DNA from: Desulfobulbus oralis
Lineage (GTDB): Bacteria; Desulfobacterota; Desulfobulbia; Desulfobulbales; Desulfobulbaceae
Direction of reading: 5' to 3'
Assembly: GCF_002952055.1 (NCBI RefSeq)
Contig: NZ_CP021255.1
Coordinates: 62,001-126,000 of the forward strand
DNA length: 64,000 nt
Below the pieces are notes generated by a model. The model did not search any database. It was not told the origin of the DNA and worked only from the letters and a program-made list of their open reading frames with translations. The position numbers and the translations under genes are program-made. Positions within the stretch are counted from its first letter, which is position 1, and every line of letters starts with the position of its first letter. This document shows, one piece after another, positions 1-9,299 of the stretch.

Positions 1-472
1 AAGGGGTTTTGGCTCCATCCAGGAAAGCTGATTCAGCCCCTTGCCCACAAGACGCGATGCCCCGGAACATAGCTTTCTTTCAAAGACCACTATCACCATT
101 TTAAATGGCACTTTTTCAGAGTCGGCGGTTTTAGCGGGGCCCTCGGGCATCTGGCGCACAGTGGCTGCGCTCCGCCAGCGCCAAGGCCGGCGGAACCGTG
201 GCCATCCATGCCCAAATGCCCTGCCCGCCCCAGCCTCCATGGGGCCGGAGTCAATGAAAGCCAGAGGGAATCGGCCAGGCTCCTGTAGCCGTGGGGCAGT
301 AACAGGGAACGCCCCCTCCCCTTCCCCGGCCTTCTTTCGGAAACACGCACCAGGCAAGCGATACCCGCCCCACTGCGCTTCGACTGAAATACTGTAAAAA
401 ATGCTCCTCTGGCCGAGTGTTCAAAATCCAGATAATTCAGCCGAGTTGACCGAAACCTCGAGGCAAAAGCGC
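1..472. other. non-coding left edge, nothing recognised
   Basis: I find no gene I can support here. Reading frames on both strands give arginine- and proline-rich translations without known motifs. The thioesterase gene to the right ends at 473, so this stretch lies downstream of it. No T-rich hairpin was obvious. If the locus continues leftwards (aryl-starter genes would be expected), it lies outside the window. Confidence 0.5.
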
Positions 473-1228
473 TCAAATCAAAGCGCCAAGATCGGCGTTC
501 AACTGCACAAGCAGGCGGTCTGCTGCACTCTTTATAAAAAAATGCCCTCCAGGAAACATGCGGAGCACAAATGAACCACTGGCATGCTGCCGCCATGCAG
601 ACAGCTCTTCCAGTGTGATGTCCTGGTCCTCTTCACCGCCATACACGCAAAGAGGACAGGCAAGTGGAGGACCGGCTTGGAACGTATAGGTTTCGTCCAA
701 AGTGAAATCAGCCCGTAAAAGAGGCAAAAAAACAGCCATCAGTTCCTGGTTCGCTAAAAGGGCTTCCGGAGTGGCCGAGTAACGGCGCAGTTCTTGAAGA
801 AAAAGCTGATCGGGCAGATGGTGCAGAGGACGCGGTTCCCGGATATGTGGTGCCCGGCTGGCGGCTACGAGGAGACAACGTAGGGGCAACTTGTTTTGTT
901 GGGCACAACGTGCCAGTTCAAAAGCGATTTTTGCCCCAAGGCTGTGGCCGAAAAACGCAAAAGGCACATCGAACAGGTGGTACAGCCCTGTAAAAATCCG
1001 CTCAACCAAGTGCGACAGAACGAGGCATGCTTGCTCGTTCATCCGGTTCTCACGGCCGGGGAGCTGCACACTGCAAACCTGAACCTGTGCTGGCATATGG
1101 CTTTGCCACTGGCGAAACACCGAAGCGCCACCACCCGCGTGGGGAAAACAAAAAAGCCGGAAAGCAGCGCCGCTGGTTTCCGGAGCCGGAAACAACCAAA
1201 GATTTTTTTCAGGATTGTCTTGTTTCAT
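473..1228 (-). CDS. type II thioesterase of the NRPS/PKS locus (YbtT/PchC/GrsT family)
   Basis: A 251-residue alpha/beta hydrolase expected to remove wrong or stalled acyl groups from carrier-protein arms of the neighbouring assembly line (editing function, cytoplasm). The family signature FPHAGGGASVFRQW is near residue 28, the nucleophile elbow FGHSLGAKIAFELAR is near residue 92, and the catalytic His is in FPGGHFF near the C-terminus. The length is typical for type II thioesterases. It is read away from NRPS1 across a roughly 1.3 kb gap, and stand-alone thioesterases of this kind accompany yersiniabactin and pyochelin clusters. The ATG at 1228 has only a weak ribosome-binding site. The serine nucleophile is intact here, unlike in the terminal TE of NRPS4. 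Family assignment is firm; the editing role is inferred from context. Confidence 0.9.
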   Translation of the reverse strand: MKQDNPEKNLWLFPAPETSGAAFRLFCFPHAGGGASVFRQWQSHMPAQVQVCSVQLPGRENRMNEQACLVLSHLVERIFTGLYHLFDVPFAFFGHSLGAKIAFELARCAQQNKLPLRCLLVAASRAPHIREPRPLHHLPDQLFLQELRRYSATPEALLANQELMAVFLPLLRADFTLDETYTFQAGPPLACPLCVYGGEEDQDITLEELSAWRQHASGSFVLRMFPGGHFFIKSAADRLLVQLNADLGALI

Positions 1229-2196
1229 GGAGTTCTAAAGGCATAACGAACCAGCCGGGCCTTGCAAAAACGAAGCCGCTTGCCCTGATTATGTAAAAGT
1301 TTCCAATGCGCTTGAGCAATTACAACACTTTTGTGCAGCACCTGTAGGCGGTGCATGTCGAGTGAATTTTCTCAACAAACGATGCATTCACGTTGCAAAC
1401 GCAGCACTGAGAGCCTGGCTGAAAACTTCAGTGAAGATCTGGCTTAAAAAGCCCCTTATTCAGCCTTTACCCTGAGAGCAGTTCGGCAACGTACTGCCTT
1501 CTGCAAGGCATTGCCGCAAAATCCTGTCCCGTTCCCGTCACGCTGCAAGCGACCAGCAAAAGCGGTCCGCACACCACTTGCCGGAGCCAGCCCTCGAATC
1601 CGGCCACTTCCGGGCGAATCTCAAGCGTCAACGAAATCGCCGCAAAGTCCGTGGCACCGCATACAATTTTGGCAGCACCCTGGTATCGGGAAAGGCGACT
1701 ACCCTGAGCTCCGCCACGCACGGTAGCGGAAAACGGGTTTGTGTACTCGTGGCAGCTGGCCAGCGCCATCTTGCCTTTCGAAGCGCAGGCAGGCTCAAGC
1801 GCCCAATTCCCCGCTCGAGGATCGTCCGGCAAGCAGACAAAGGCCTGCCTCTGCTCCCTCCCACACACAATGTCCCCCTGGATTCCTGGCGGCTCCAGAC
1901 AGTTTTCTCGCCTCCCTGGGAGGCACAAACACCTATCCGCGGCCTCTCTCTTGCCAGTTTCGACGGAAAAAATCAAAAAATATTTTTTATATGATAAATA
2001 TTTTATATTTTGTACTATTTTTTACGCTTAAAAATAATTTACTTAAAGGAAAGAGTTTAGTATCTTCATTCGGAAATAATTGAGTTCTTCATTCACTTCG
2101 AATTCGATAACTTTTTCCAGAAAAGTATTACATGCTGTTTTCACAAGCCCTTGAGTCCCGTGAGCAGGGAAAATCGGCCAGACGGAAGAGACAAAC
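1229..2196. other. long divergent intergenic region without a supported gene
   Basis: About 970 bases separate the thioesterase start from the first plausible plus-strand start. Several short frames exist on both strands (for example plus strand about 1257-1468, ending in a lysine-rich tail, and minus strand 1467-1976), but none has a recognisable domain or a convincing ribosome-binding site. The left half is of mixed composition and the part after about 1960 turns sharply AT-rich. It may hold remnants of a lost gene plus the divergent promoters of the thioesterase and the biosynthetic operon. Confidence 0.4.
1968..2060 (+). promoter_or_regulatory. AT-rich candidate promoter/operator of the biosynthetic operon
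   Basis: This is the most AT-rich block ahead of NRPS1. It contains an imperfect palindrome centred near 2000 (ATGATAAATATTTTATAT, about 1991-2008), which resembles in style, but does not match well, an iron-dependent (Fur/DtxR-type) operator. A metallophore operon would be expected to have such control. No convincing -35/-10 pair can be fixed by eye, so the exact promoter is unknown. It lies about 500 bases before the NRPS1 start, leaving a long 5' leader. Confidence 0.3.
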
Positions 2197-2583
2197 ATGC
2201 TGAAACCGAAACACCAAAGCGATTGGTCGATACCGACTGGAAAATCTGTGCGCCGGAGGAGGTGCGCCTCCTCCACACCGGGCAAAGCCGATGTGACAGG
2301 CGTGTCTGACGCCGCTCTTGCCGGAAACGGCCACTCCTGTAAGACCTGGCCGAACCAGAGGCCACTGCTCCTGAATCGTTACGATTTCCTGAAAAAGCAG
2401 GACACTGCCTGCCACAATTTCCCGGATCAATTCGAGTTGCTCGATGCCCGACACTTTGCCAACCTTATCAACACCGACAAACATCAAGGGCAGGCATTGA
2501 TCGGGTATTCTTCGTTAAAAGTGTCCCAGCGGAGTTTCGAATCATGGAGAGCCTCAGCCTGTCAGTCGGGGGCCAGGGGATGA
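2197..2583 (+). CDS. possible small leader gene, 128 residues, unknown
   Basis: I do not recognise this protein. In favour of a real gene: an ATG at 2197 preceded by GGAAGAG at suitable spacing, an uninterrupted frame, and a stop codon that overlaps by ATGA the internal ATG at 2580 of NRPS1 (its Met13). That would couple the two genes if 2580 is the true NRPS1 start. Against: no domain, no signal peptide, an odd basic stretch RRRR near residue 20, and the opposite strand also has a long open frame (2128-2487). It may equally be an untranslated leader or the remnant of a decayed gene. Confidence 0.25.
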   Translation: MLKPKHQSDWSIPTGKSVRRRRCASSTPGKADVTGVSDAALAGNGHSCKTWPNQRPLLLNRYDFLKKQDTACHNFPDQFELLDARHFANLINTDKHQGQALIGYSSLKVSQRSFESWRASACQSGARG

Positions 2584-5500
2584 ACGGTATTACGCCTTAT
2601 TCCCGGGATAATGCACGCCGGGATGTCAGCAGCATGCTCGCGGGCTCAACAGATTTTGCAGATGAAGACGACCTCATCAGCCTGGGACTTGATTCCATGA
2701 AAATTATGCGCCTCGCCGGCAAATGGCGCCGTGCAGGCTGCAATGTGACCTTTGCGGAATTGATGTCGTCGCCCCGTTTGGCCGATTGGCTGCTTTTGTT
2801 GGAGCACAATGCGACGGCGAGCCCCGTTGCCGCACAGACACGATCTGAAGTGGCGGCGGCCACAGCAAACGAAAGGCCCTTTCCGCTGACCGATGTACAG
2901 TATGCCTATTGGATTGGCCGGCGCGACAGCCAGGTGCTGGGAGGGATGGGCTGTCATGCATACCTGGAGTTTGACGGCGCCAACGTTGAGCCCCAGTCTC
3001 TGGCAAGGGCCTGGCAAATGGTACTGCGAAGCCATCCCATGTTGCACGCCAGATTTCTCGAGGATGGTACGCAGCAAATCCCTGCTGTTTTCACTCCACC
3101 CCAGCTTGAGGTAACGGATCTGCGGACTGAAACGCCACAACGCCTGGCCGCTGGTCTGGAGGCAATCCGGGCACGCCTGTCCCACCGACGTTTACGGGTG
3201 GAACAGGGTGAAGTGATAGGCTTGGCGCTGAGCATGCTGCCCGAGGGGCGCACTCGCATTCACCTGGACGTCGATTTGCTGGTAGCCGACCTGCAAAGCT
3301 TGCACAACATCGTGCGTGATTTAACCCTGGCCTTGACGGGCAAGACATTGCCCGCACCGCAGGATTGGAGTTTTGCCGCATATCTGGATTGGGAGCGGCA
3401 GACCCATGAGGCGAAAAGGCGCACGGATGAGTCCTGGTGGCAGGAACGCCTTAACGATCTGCCACTCGCGCCGGGCCTGCCTTTGCGAGAAAATTGGCGC
3501 GACCTGCGGCAGCCCATCTTCACTCGACGCAGCCGACGCATATCTTGGCTTGAATGGCAGCGTTTTGAAGGCCATTGTCGCAAACGGGGCCTTACTCCGG
3601 CCATGACACTGCTCACAATCTATGCGGATGTGCTGGCACGCTGGAGTGGCACATCTCGCTTTACCGTCAATCTCCCTCTGTTTAACCGGCCCGACGGCGT
3701 ACCGGGGCTCAATGAAGTGGTAGCTGACTTCACCACCATTCTGATCTTGGCGGTAGACTACCAAGAGCGCCCCTTCTGGGAACGGGTCAAAGATATACAA
3801 ACGTGTTTTCACCGGGATGCGGCACACGTATACTGGTCAGGTGTGCAGGTACTGCGCGCCCAGAAACGCCTGCACGCCGGCAGTGACGACAGGCCTCAGG
3901 TCGTGTTCGCTTACAATCTAGGCTCAAGGCTGGCAGATGCCGCAAGCGATGCGGTACTGGGGCGCCTGAGCTACATGATTTCGCAGACGCCGCAGGTGGG
4001 CTTAGATTTTCAGGTGCATGACCTGGAAGACGCTGTGCTGCTGGCCTGGGACAGTGTAGACGACATTTTCCCGGAAAGGCTTATTGATGACATGTTTGCC
4101 GCCTGCATGGCCCGCATGCAACAGGCCTTGGATGATGACGAGAGCAAACTCAATCAGGCAATTGTTCTTCCGCAACAGCCCACAACTTCCGTTCTCCCCA
4201 TCTCTGCCCTATCCGACCACCGCCTCCTCCATGATGCTTTTTTTGCCCATGCGCAAAGGAACGGTGATGCCCAGGCCTTGATTGATGGCGCAAGCGGCGT
4301 CTGCACTAGCTATGGCATGCTGGCCCGACAGGCACGGCAAGTGGCGGCATTATTGCAGCGGGAGGGCATTCGACCAGGCGACACCGTCGCCATCACTCTG
4401 CCGCGCGGAACGGAACAGGTCGCCGCCGTTTTGGGCACTGCGGCCGCAGGTGCCTGCTATGTGCCCATGAGCCCAAGCCAGCCCGTACCACGCATGGCGC
4501 ATATGTACATTCAGGGCCGTGTTCGTTGTACTCTGACCAATGAGACCTTGGCCAATACACTGGTTTGGCCACAAACAGCAAAACCAGTGGATGTCAACGC
4601 GGCTTGGGACCTTCCGGACGATGTGTCCCTGCCCTTTCTGCCAAGCGACGCACTCGCCTATATTATCTTCACCTCCGGCTCTACCGGCATGCCCAAGGGC
4701 GTTGTCATCGAGCATGCGGCCGCCTGTAACACCATTGCCGCTGTCAACCACCTGGTGGGTGTGGGCACAAATGACCGCCTGTTGACGGTGTCTGCCTTGG
4801 ATTTCGATCTCTCGGTCTACGACATTTTTGGTGTTTTGGGCAGTGGTGGCCAATTGGTGCAGGTGGGCGATGCCAGCTGGCGGGATGCGGCCGCCTGGCT
4901 TGACATGATACAGCGGCATAACGTCACCATGTGGAATTCCGTACCCACTTTGCTGGACATGCTACTGACCACAGTTGCCGGAAAGGCGGGGAGGCAAAAC
5001 CCATCTACGCCTTTGCCCCTTAAAACAGTCCTCCTCTCCGGTGACCGAGTGGGGCTTGACCTGCCCTCCCGCCTCTGGACTTGTGCACCATCCTGCCGCT
5101 TTTTCGCGCTGGGAGGCGCTACCGAAGCCGCCATCTGGTCCAATGTTTTTCAGGTGACAAGTCCGCCGCCCACGCACTGGCATTCCATTCCTTACGGGCA
5201 GCCTTTGTCGGGACAGTGCTATCGCGTCGTCGATGGTCAGGGGCGCGACTGCCCTACCTGGACGGCCGGTGAATTGTGGATAGGTGGCACTGGATTGGCT
5301 CGAGGCTATGCCAACGATCCAGAACAAACAGCTCGACGCTTTGTGGTGCAGGATGGCTCGCGCTGGTACCGCACCGGCGACCAGGGTCGTTTCTGGGCTG
5401 ATGGTACGATAGAATTCCTGGGGCGCTTGGATTTCCAGCTTAAAATCCGCGGACACCGTATTGAACCGGGCGAAATTGAAGGAGCGCTGCGCCGTCACCC

Positions 5501-8500
5501 GGCAGTTCGCCAGGCTGCCGTGCAAGGCGTCGACACCGGTACGACACGCCGATTGGTCGCCTGGGTCGTGTTCAATAAAGACATTGCAAGGAGCGAACTG
5601 CGGGCCTTTCTGGGGCAGAATTTACCCTCCTTCATGATTCCCGAGCAGTACGTGGCAATGACTGCACTACCGCTTAATGCCAATGGCAAGGTAGACCGCA
5701 AGGCGCTGCCGCTTCCGGACGAAATCACCTCATCAGAAACAGTCGATGATCCACCATGTACACCGCTGGAACAGAAATTAGCCGTAATCTGGCAGCAAGA
5801 GCTGGGTCTGACTCGCGTGGGCCGACAGGATAATTTTCTGCAGTGCGGCGGTGATTCCCTGATGGCGACCCGCCTCGTGACCCGTATCCGACGCGAGCTG
5901 GGATGTGACTTGCCGCTGGATCAGCTCTTCCTGGAGGGTACAATTGCAGCGGTTGCTGCACGCCTGGAGCGACATGATGCATCGCCCGTACTGCCAGAAT
6001 TGCCACAAATTGTACCGAGCCCCAAAGACCGTTTGAAGAGGTTTCCGTTTACAGACATTCAGTATGCCTACTGGATCGGTCGCAGCAACGCCTATGAGCT
6101 GGGGCAGGTATCGAGTCATATTTTTTTCGAAATTGACAGTCAGATTACAGATATCCCGCGCCTGAACGCCGCCTGGCGGCGTGTAGTCGCACGGCACGAC
6201 ATGCTGCGCGCTGTATGTACGGAGGATGGGCAGCAGGTACTGGCCGATACACCGGACTACAGCTTGAGCGTCCAGGATTTACGCGGAATTGCTCCAGAGA
6301 AGAGGGAGCAGCTACTCGCAGGATTACGGCGCGAGATGAGCCGCCAGATACTCCCCGCCGACCGCTGGCCACTCTTTGATTTGAGGGCCGTGCGTTACGA
6401 CGCTGAAGACGGCGAGCGCACCCGCCTCTTTCTCGATTTTGACGCGCTGATCGCAGATGCCTGGAGCGTCTTTCTGGTGCTGGGCGAATGGATGGATTTT
6501 TACGAGCAGCCAGCCCTGCGCCTCCCGGAGCTGACGCTCTTCTTCCGTGACTGCGTGCTGGCAGGCACTGAGTTGGAAAAAAGCGCCGGCTACCAGGAGG
6601 ATCGCGATTGGTGGCTGGCGCGGCTTGATTCCCTGCCGCCAGCGCCAGCACTGCCCCTGGCCTGTCGTCCCGAAGAGCTCCGGCACCCTGAATTTCTCCA
6701 CTTGGGCGACCGATTGCCCGCCCCTCTCTGGACATCGCTGCAGGAAAATGCCGCCAAGGCAGGCATCACGGCATCCGGCCTTCTGATCAGCGCCTACGCC
6801 GAGGTACTGGGCCGTTGGAGCCAGAACAGCCACTTTACCCTGAATCTGACTCTTTTTAATCGACAAGCGCTGCATCCCCAAATGGATGTCATTGTGGGCG
6901 ACTTTACCTCGCTCTCCCTGCTGGAGGTCGACCTTCGTTCAGCGCCCAGTTTTGCCGACCGCGCCCGCGCTCTCCAGCGTCAGCTCTGGACCGATATGAA
7001 CCATCGCCAGTACAGCGGTATTCGGGTGCTACGCGAAATGACACAGCGGGCAGGGCGGCGCGCCTCGATGCCGGTTGTCTTCACTGGCGCTCTGGGTCTG
7101 GGGCGTGGCGGGCATGAGCAAAGGAAAAGCGCATCATTGGAAAGGTTGGGGCAGCTCGTTTTCGGCTGCGCTCAGACGCCGCAGGTCTGGCTGGATTATC
7201 AGGCCTATGAACAGGAAGGTGGCCTCGTCGTTAATTGGGATGCAGTCGACGGTTTGTTTCCCGCCGGTCTGCCAGAAGCGATGTTTGCCGCCTATATTGA
7301 TCTGATGCACGCTTTGGCCCGCCAGGAAACCTGGGATCTGGAAGATCCCGTACGCCTGCCTGCCGCGCAACTGAGTGCGCGGGAAGACTTTAACGCCAGT
7401 GACTGCCCTCAGGATGACTGCACACTGCCGGATTTGGTGCTTCGGCAGGTTGCGAGCCACAGCGATTCTATTGCAGTCATCAGTGCAACCGGAACGATCA
7501 GCTATGGGCAGTTGGCCGGATACGCCCGGGCTGTCGCTCTGGCAGCCGTGCGGTGTGGTTTGCGCCACGGCGCTGTAGCCGCAGTGGTCATGGAAAAGGG
7601 GTGGGAACAGGCGGCCGCCTGCCTGGGCATTTTGATGGCCGGCGCGGCCTATTTGCCACTGGATCCGGAGCTACCCGAAGAACGGCTGCACTGGATTCTG
7701 GAGGACAGTCAGGCAAAAATTATTTTGTCGCAGCAGTCGGTGATAGCGCGACTCCCCTGGCCAGCGGGCATTCAGCCTATTGCCGTTGATGGCTTGGAGC
7801 CGGCCGAACATGGACCGGAGACCGCTCCAGCAAACCCGAAGGACTTAGCTTACATCATCTACACCTCCGGCTCCACAGGCAGGCCCAAAGGCGTGATGAT
7901 TAACCACCGGGGCGCGGTCAATACCATTTTGGACATCAACCGCCGCTTTAACGTAAATTGCGAAGACCGCGTCCTGGCGACCTCTGCCCTGCATTTTGAC
8001 CTCTCGGTGTATGATCTCTTTGGCGTATTGGGCAGTGGTGGTGCAGTGGTCATGCCCCCGTCCGATGGCCTACGCGATCCTGAATGTTGGATTGGACTCA
8101 TCCAACAACATGGCATCTCGCTTTGGAACTCTGCGCCTGCGCTCATGGAGATGCTGGTATTGCATTTAGAGCGCGCGCATCTCAAGTTGCCCAATACCTT
8201 GCGTCTGTCGCTGCTGTCCGGCGATTGGATTCCGGTTGCGCTGCCGGCCCGTTTGGCCAAGTTGGCCCCAAACATGCACATCGTCAGCCTCGGTGGCGCC
8301 ACAGAAGCCTCCATCTGGTCAGTTGCCCACTATCCAGTAGCCGAGGAGCGCCCGGACTGGGCTAGCGTGCCCTACGGACGGCCGTTGGCCAACCAGCGCC
8401 TCTATGTCCTAAACGATGCAATGTCTCCGTGCCCGGACTGGACACCCGGACACCTGTATATAGGAGGAACAGGCCTGGCCATGGGCTATTGGCATGCCCC

Positions 8501-9299
8501 GGAAAACACGAAAGCGGCTTTTATACGCCATCCAAAAACCGGGGAAGCCCTGTATAAAACCGGCGATCTGGCTCGATTCAGGCCAGAAGGTCTACTGGAA
8601 TTTCTGGGCAGGGACGATTTCCAAGTCAAGATTCGGGGCCAGCGTATCGAACTGGGAGAAATTGAGTACTGGCTGCTGCGGGAACCAGGTGTGCAAGCCG
8701 CAACTGTGGTGGTGGCCGGCAGCGGTGACGACGCTTACCTCGTCGCCTTTGTCGCACCCCGCCCGGCACATGGTTCAACACCAAGCGAAGGTTGGCTGGA
8801 TAATCTGCGACGCAAACTGCCGGCATCCATGGTCCCGCGTGCTGTAACCGCCTTGGAGACCATGCCCCTGACCACAAACGGCAAGGTGGACCGGAAAGCG
8901 CTGATAGAGCTTGCAAAAAACAGTTCAGCCCCTCCAGCCGCAAAAAGGGCCCTTATCTCCCCCCAGAGTGAGGCCGAACAACAAGTGGCGTCTCTTTGGA
9001 TGGAAGTGTTGCACTGTCCTCAGGTTGGCCGGGAAGAAAACTTCTTTGAGCAGGGGGGCAACTCGCTTTTGGCAGTTCAGCTGGCGCATAGGCTACGGGA
9101 TACGTTCCACCAGGATTTTCCTATAATTACCGTATTTGCCAATCCGACAGTGGCAGCTCAGGCATGTCTGGTCAACGGCAAACAACAAGATGGGCAAGAT
9201 GGCGCGACTCTCCGTGGTGAACGCAGATTTCAGGCATTGCGCCAAAGATTTGCCCAAACGGTGGGCAAGCAAACAAATGACAAAAAAGGGATGATATAA
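2544..9299 (+). CDS. NRPS1: ArCP-Cy-A-PCP-Cy-A-PCP, HMWP2/PchE-like
   Basis: A 2251-residue synthetase that should accept an aryl starter and add two cyclised cysteines. Order: carrier domain with LGLDS (Ser51), closest to the aryl carrier domain of HMWP2; Cy1 with DLLVADLQS (about 244-252); A1 with FTSGSTGMPKG (about 708) and FDLSVYD (about 754); PCP1 CGGDS (Ser1105); Cy2 with DALIADAWS (about 1300); A2 with FDLSVYD (about 1818); PCP2 QGGNS (Ser2174). Both Cy domains keep the DxxxxDxxS cyclisation motif. Both A domains show the FDLSVYD/WNS.P/LLSGD/GGATEA.IW set seen in cysteine-activating domains of yersiniabactin and pyochelin enzymes. A1 has LLSGDRVG where the others have LLSGDW. Unlike HMWP2 there is no methyltransferase/epimerase insert in A1, and the second module has its own A domain. 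The start may be 2544 (GGAG upstream) or 2580 (GGGGG upstream). Its stop overlaps the PKS start by one base. Confidence 0.93.
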   Translation: MESLSLSVGGQGMNGITPYSRDNARRDVSSMLAGSTDFADEDDLISLGLDSMKIMRLAGKWRRAGCNVTFAELMSSPRLADWLLLLEHNATASPVAAQTRSEVAAATANERPFPLTDVQYAYWIGRRDSQVLGGMGCHAYLEFDGANVEPQSLARAWQMVLRSHPMLHARFLEDGTQQIPAVFTPPQLEVTDLRTETPQRLAAGLEAIRARLSHRRLRVEQGEVIGLALSMLPEGRTRIHLDVDLLVADLQSLHNIVRDLTLALTGKTLPAPQDWSFAAYLDWERQTHEAKRRTDESWWQERLNDLPLAPGLPLRENWRDLRQPIFTRRSRRISWLEWQRFEGHCRKRGLTPAMTLLTIYADVLARWSGTSRFTVNLPLFNRPDGVPGLNEVVADFTTILILAVDYQERPFWERVKDIQTCFHRDAAHVYWSGVQVLRAQKRLHAGSDDRPQVVFAYNLGSRLADAASDAVLGRLSYMISQTPQVGLDFQVHDLEDAVLLAWDSVDDIFPERLIDDMFAACMARMQQALDDDESKLNQAIVLPQQPTTSVLPISALSDHRLLHDAFFAHAQRNGDAQALIDGASGVCTSYGMLARQARQVAALLQREGIRPGDTVAITLPRGTEQVAAVLGTAAAGACYVPMSPSQPVPRMAHMYIQGRVRCTLTNETLANTLVWPQTAKPVDVNAAWDLPDDVSLPFLPSDALAYIIFTSGSTGMPKGVVIEHAAACNTIAAVNHLVGVGTNDRLLTVSALDFDLSVYDIFGVLGSGGQLVQVGDASWRDAAAWLDMIQRHNVTMWNSVPTLLDMLLTTVAGKAGRQNPSTPLPLKTVLLSGDRVGLDLPSRLWTCAPSCRFFALGGATEAAIWSNVFQVTSPPPTHWHSIPYGQPLSGQCYRVVDGQGRDCPTWTAGELWIGGTGLARGYANDPEQTARRFVVQDGSRWYRTGDQGRFWADGTIEFLGRLDFQLKIRGHRIEPGEIEGALRRHPAVRQAAVQGVDTGTTRRLVAWVVFNKDIARSELRAFLGQNLPSFMIPEQYVAMTALPLNANGKVDRKALPLPDEITSSETVDDPPCTPLEQKLAVIWQQELGLTRVGRQDNFLQCGGDSLMATRLVTRIRRELGCDLPLDQLFLEGTIAAVAARLERHDASPVLPELPQIVPSPKDRLKRFPFTDIQYAYWIGRSNAYELGQVSSHIFFEIDSQITDIPRLNAAWRRVVARHDMLRAVCTEDGQQVLADTPDYSLSVQDLRGIAPEKREQLLAGLRREMSRQILPADRWPLFDLRAVRYDAEDGERTRLFLDFDALIADAWSVFLVLGEWMDFYEQPALRLPELTLFFRDCVLAGTELEKSAGYQEDRDWWLARLDSLPPAPALPLACRPEELRHPEFLHLGDRLPAPLWTSLQENAAKAGITASGLLISAYAEVLGRWSQNSHFTLNLTLFNRQALHPQMDVIVGDFTSLSLLEVDLRSAPSFADRARALQRQLWTDMNHRQYSGIRVLREMTQRAGRRASMPVVFTGALGLGRGGHEQRKSASLERLGQLVFGCAQTPQVWLDYQAYEQEGGLVVNWDAVDGLFPAGLPEAMFAAYIDLMHALARQETWDLEDPVRLPAAQLSAREDFNASDCPQDDCTLPDLVLRQVASHSDSIAVISATGTISYGQLAGYARAVALAAVRCGLRHGAVAAVVMEKGWEQAAACLGILMAGAAYLPLDPELPEERLHWILEDSQAKIILSQQSVIARLPWPAGIQPIAVDGLEPAEHGPETAPANPKDLAYIIYTSGSTGRPKGVMINHRGAVNTILDINRRFNVNCEDRVLATSALHFDLSVYDLFGVLGSGGAVVMPPSDGLRDPECWIGLIQQHGISLWNSAPALMEMLVLHLERAHLKLPNTLRLSLLSGDWIPVALPARLAKLAPNMHIVSLGGATEASIWSVAHYPVAEERPDWASVPYGRPLANQRLYVLNDAMSPCPDWTPGHLYIGGTGLAMGYWHAPENTKAAFIRHPKTGEALYKTGDLARFRPEGLLEFLGRDDFQVKIRGQRIELGEIEYWLLREPGVQAATVVVAGSGDDAYLVAFVAPRPAHGSTPSEGWLDNLRRKLPASMVPRAVTALETMPLTTNGKVDRKALIELAKNSSAPPAAKRALISPQSEAEQQVASLWMEVLHCPQVGREENFFEQGGNSLLAVQLAHRLRDTFHQDFPIITVFANPTVAAQACLVNGKQQDGQDGATLRGERRFQALRQRFAQTVGKQTNDKKGMI

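Noticed and set aside
93-596. Minus-strand frame of 167 residues at the left edge
   Set aside because: It overlaps the end of the thioesterase gene in another frame and its translation matches no family.
2128-2487. Minus-strand 119-residue frame that looks partly protein-like
   Set aside because: No ribosome-binding site or domain, and it is opposite the plus-strand leader frame that shows translational coupling to NRPS1.
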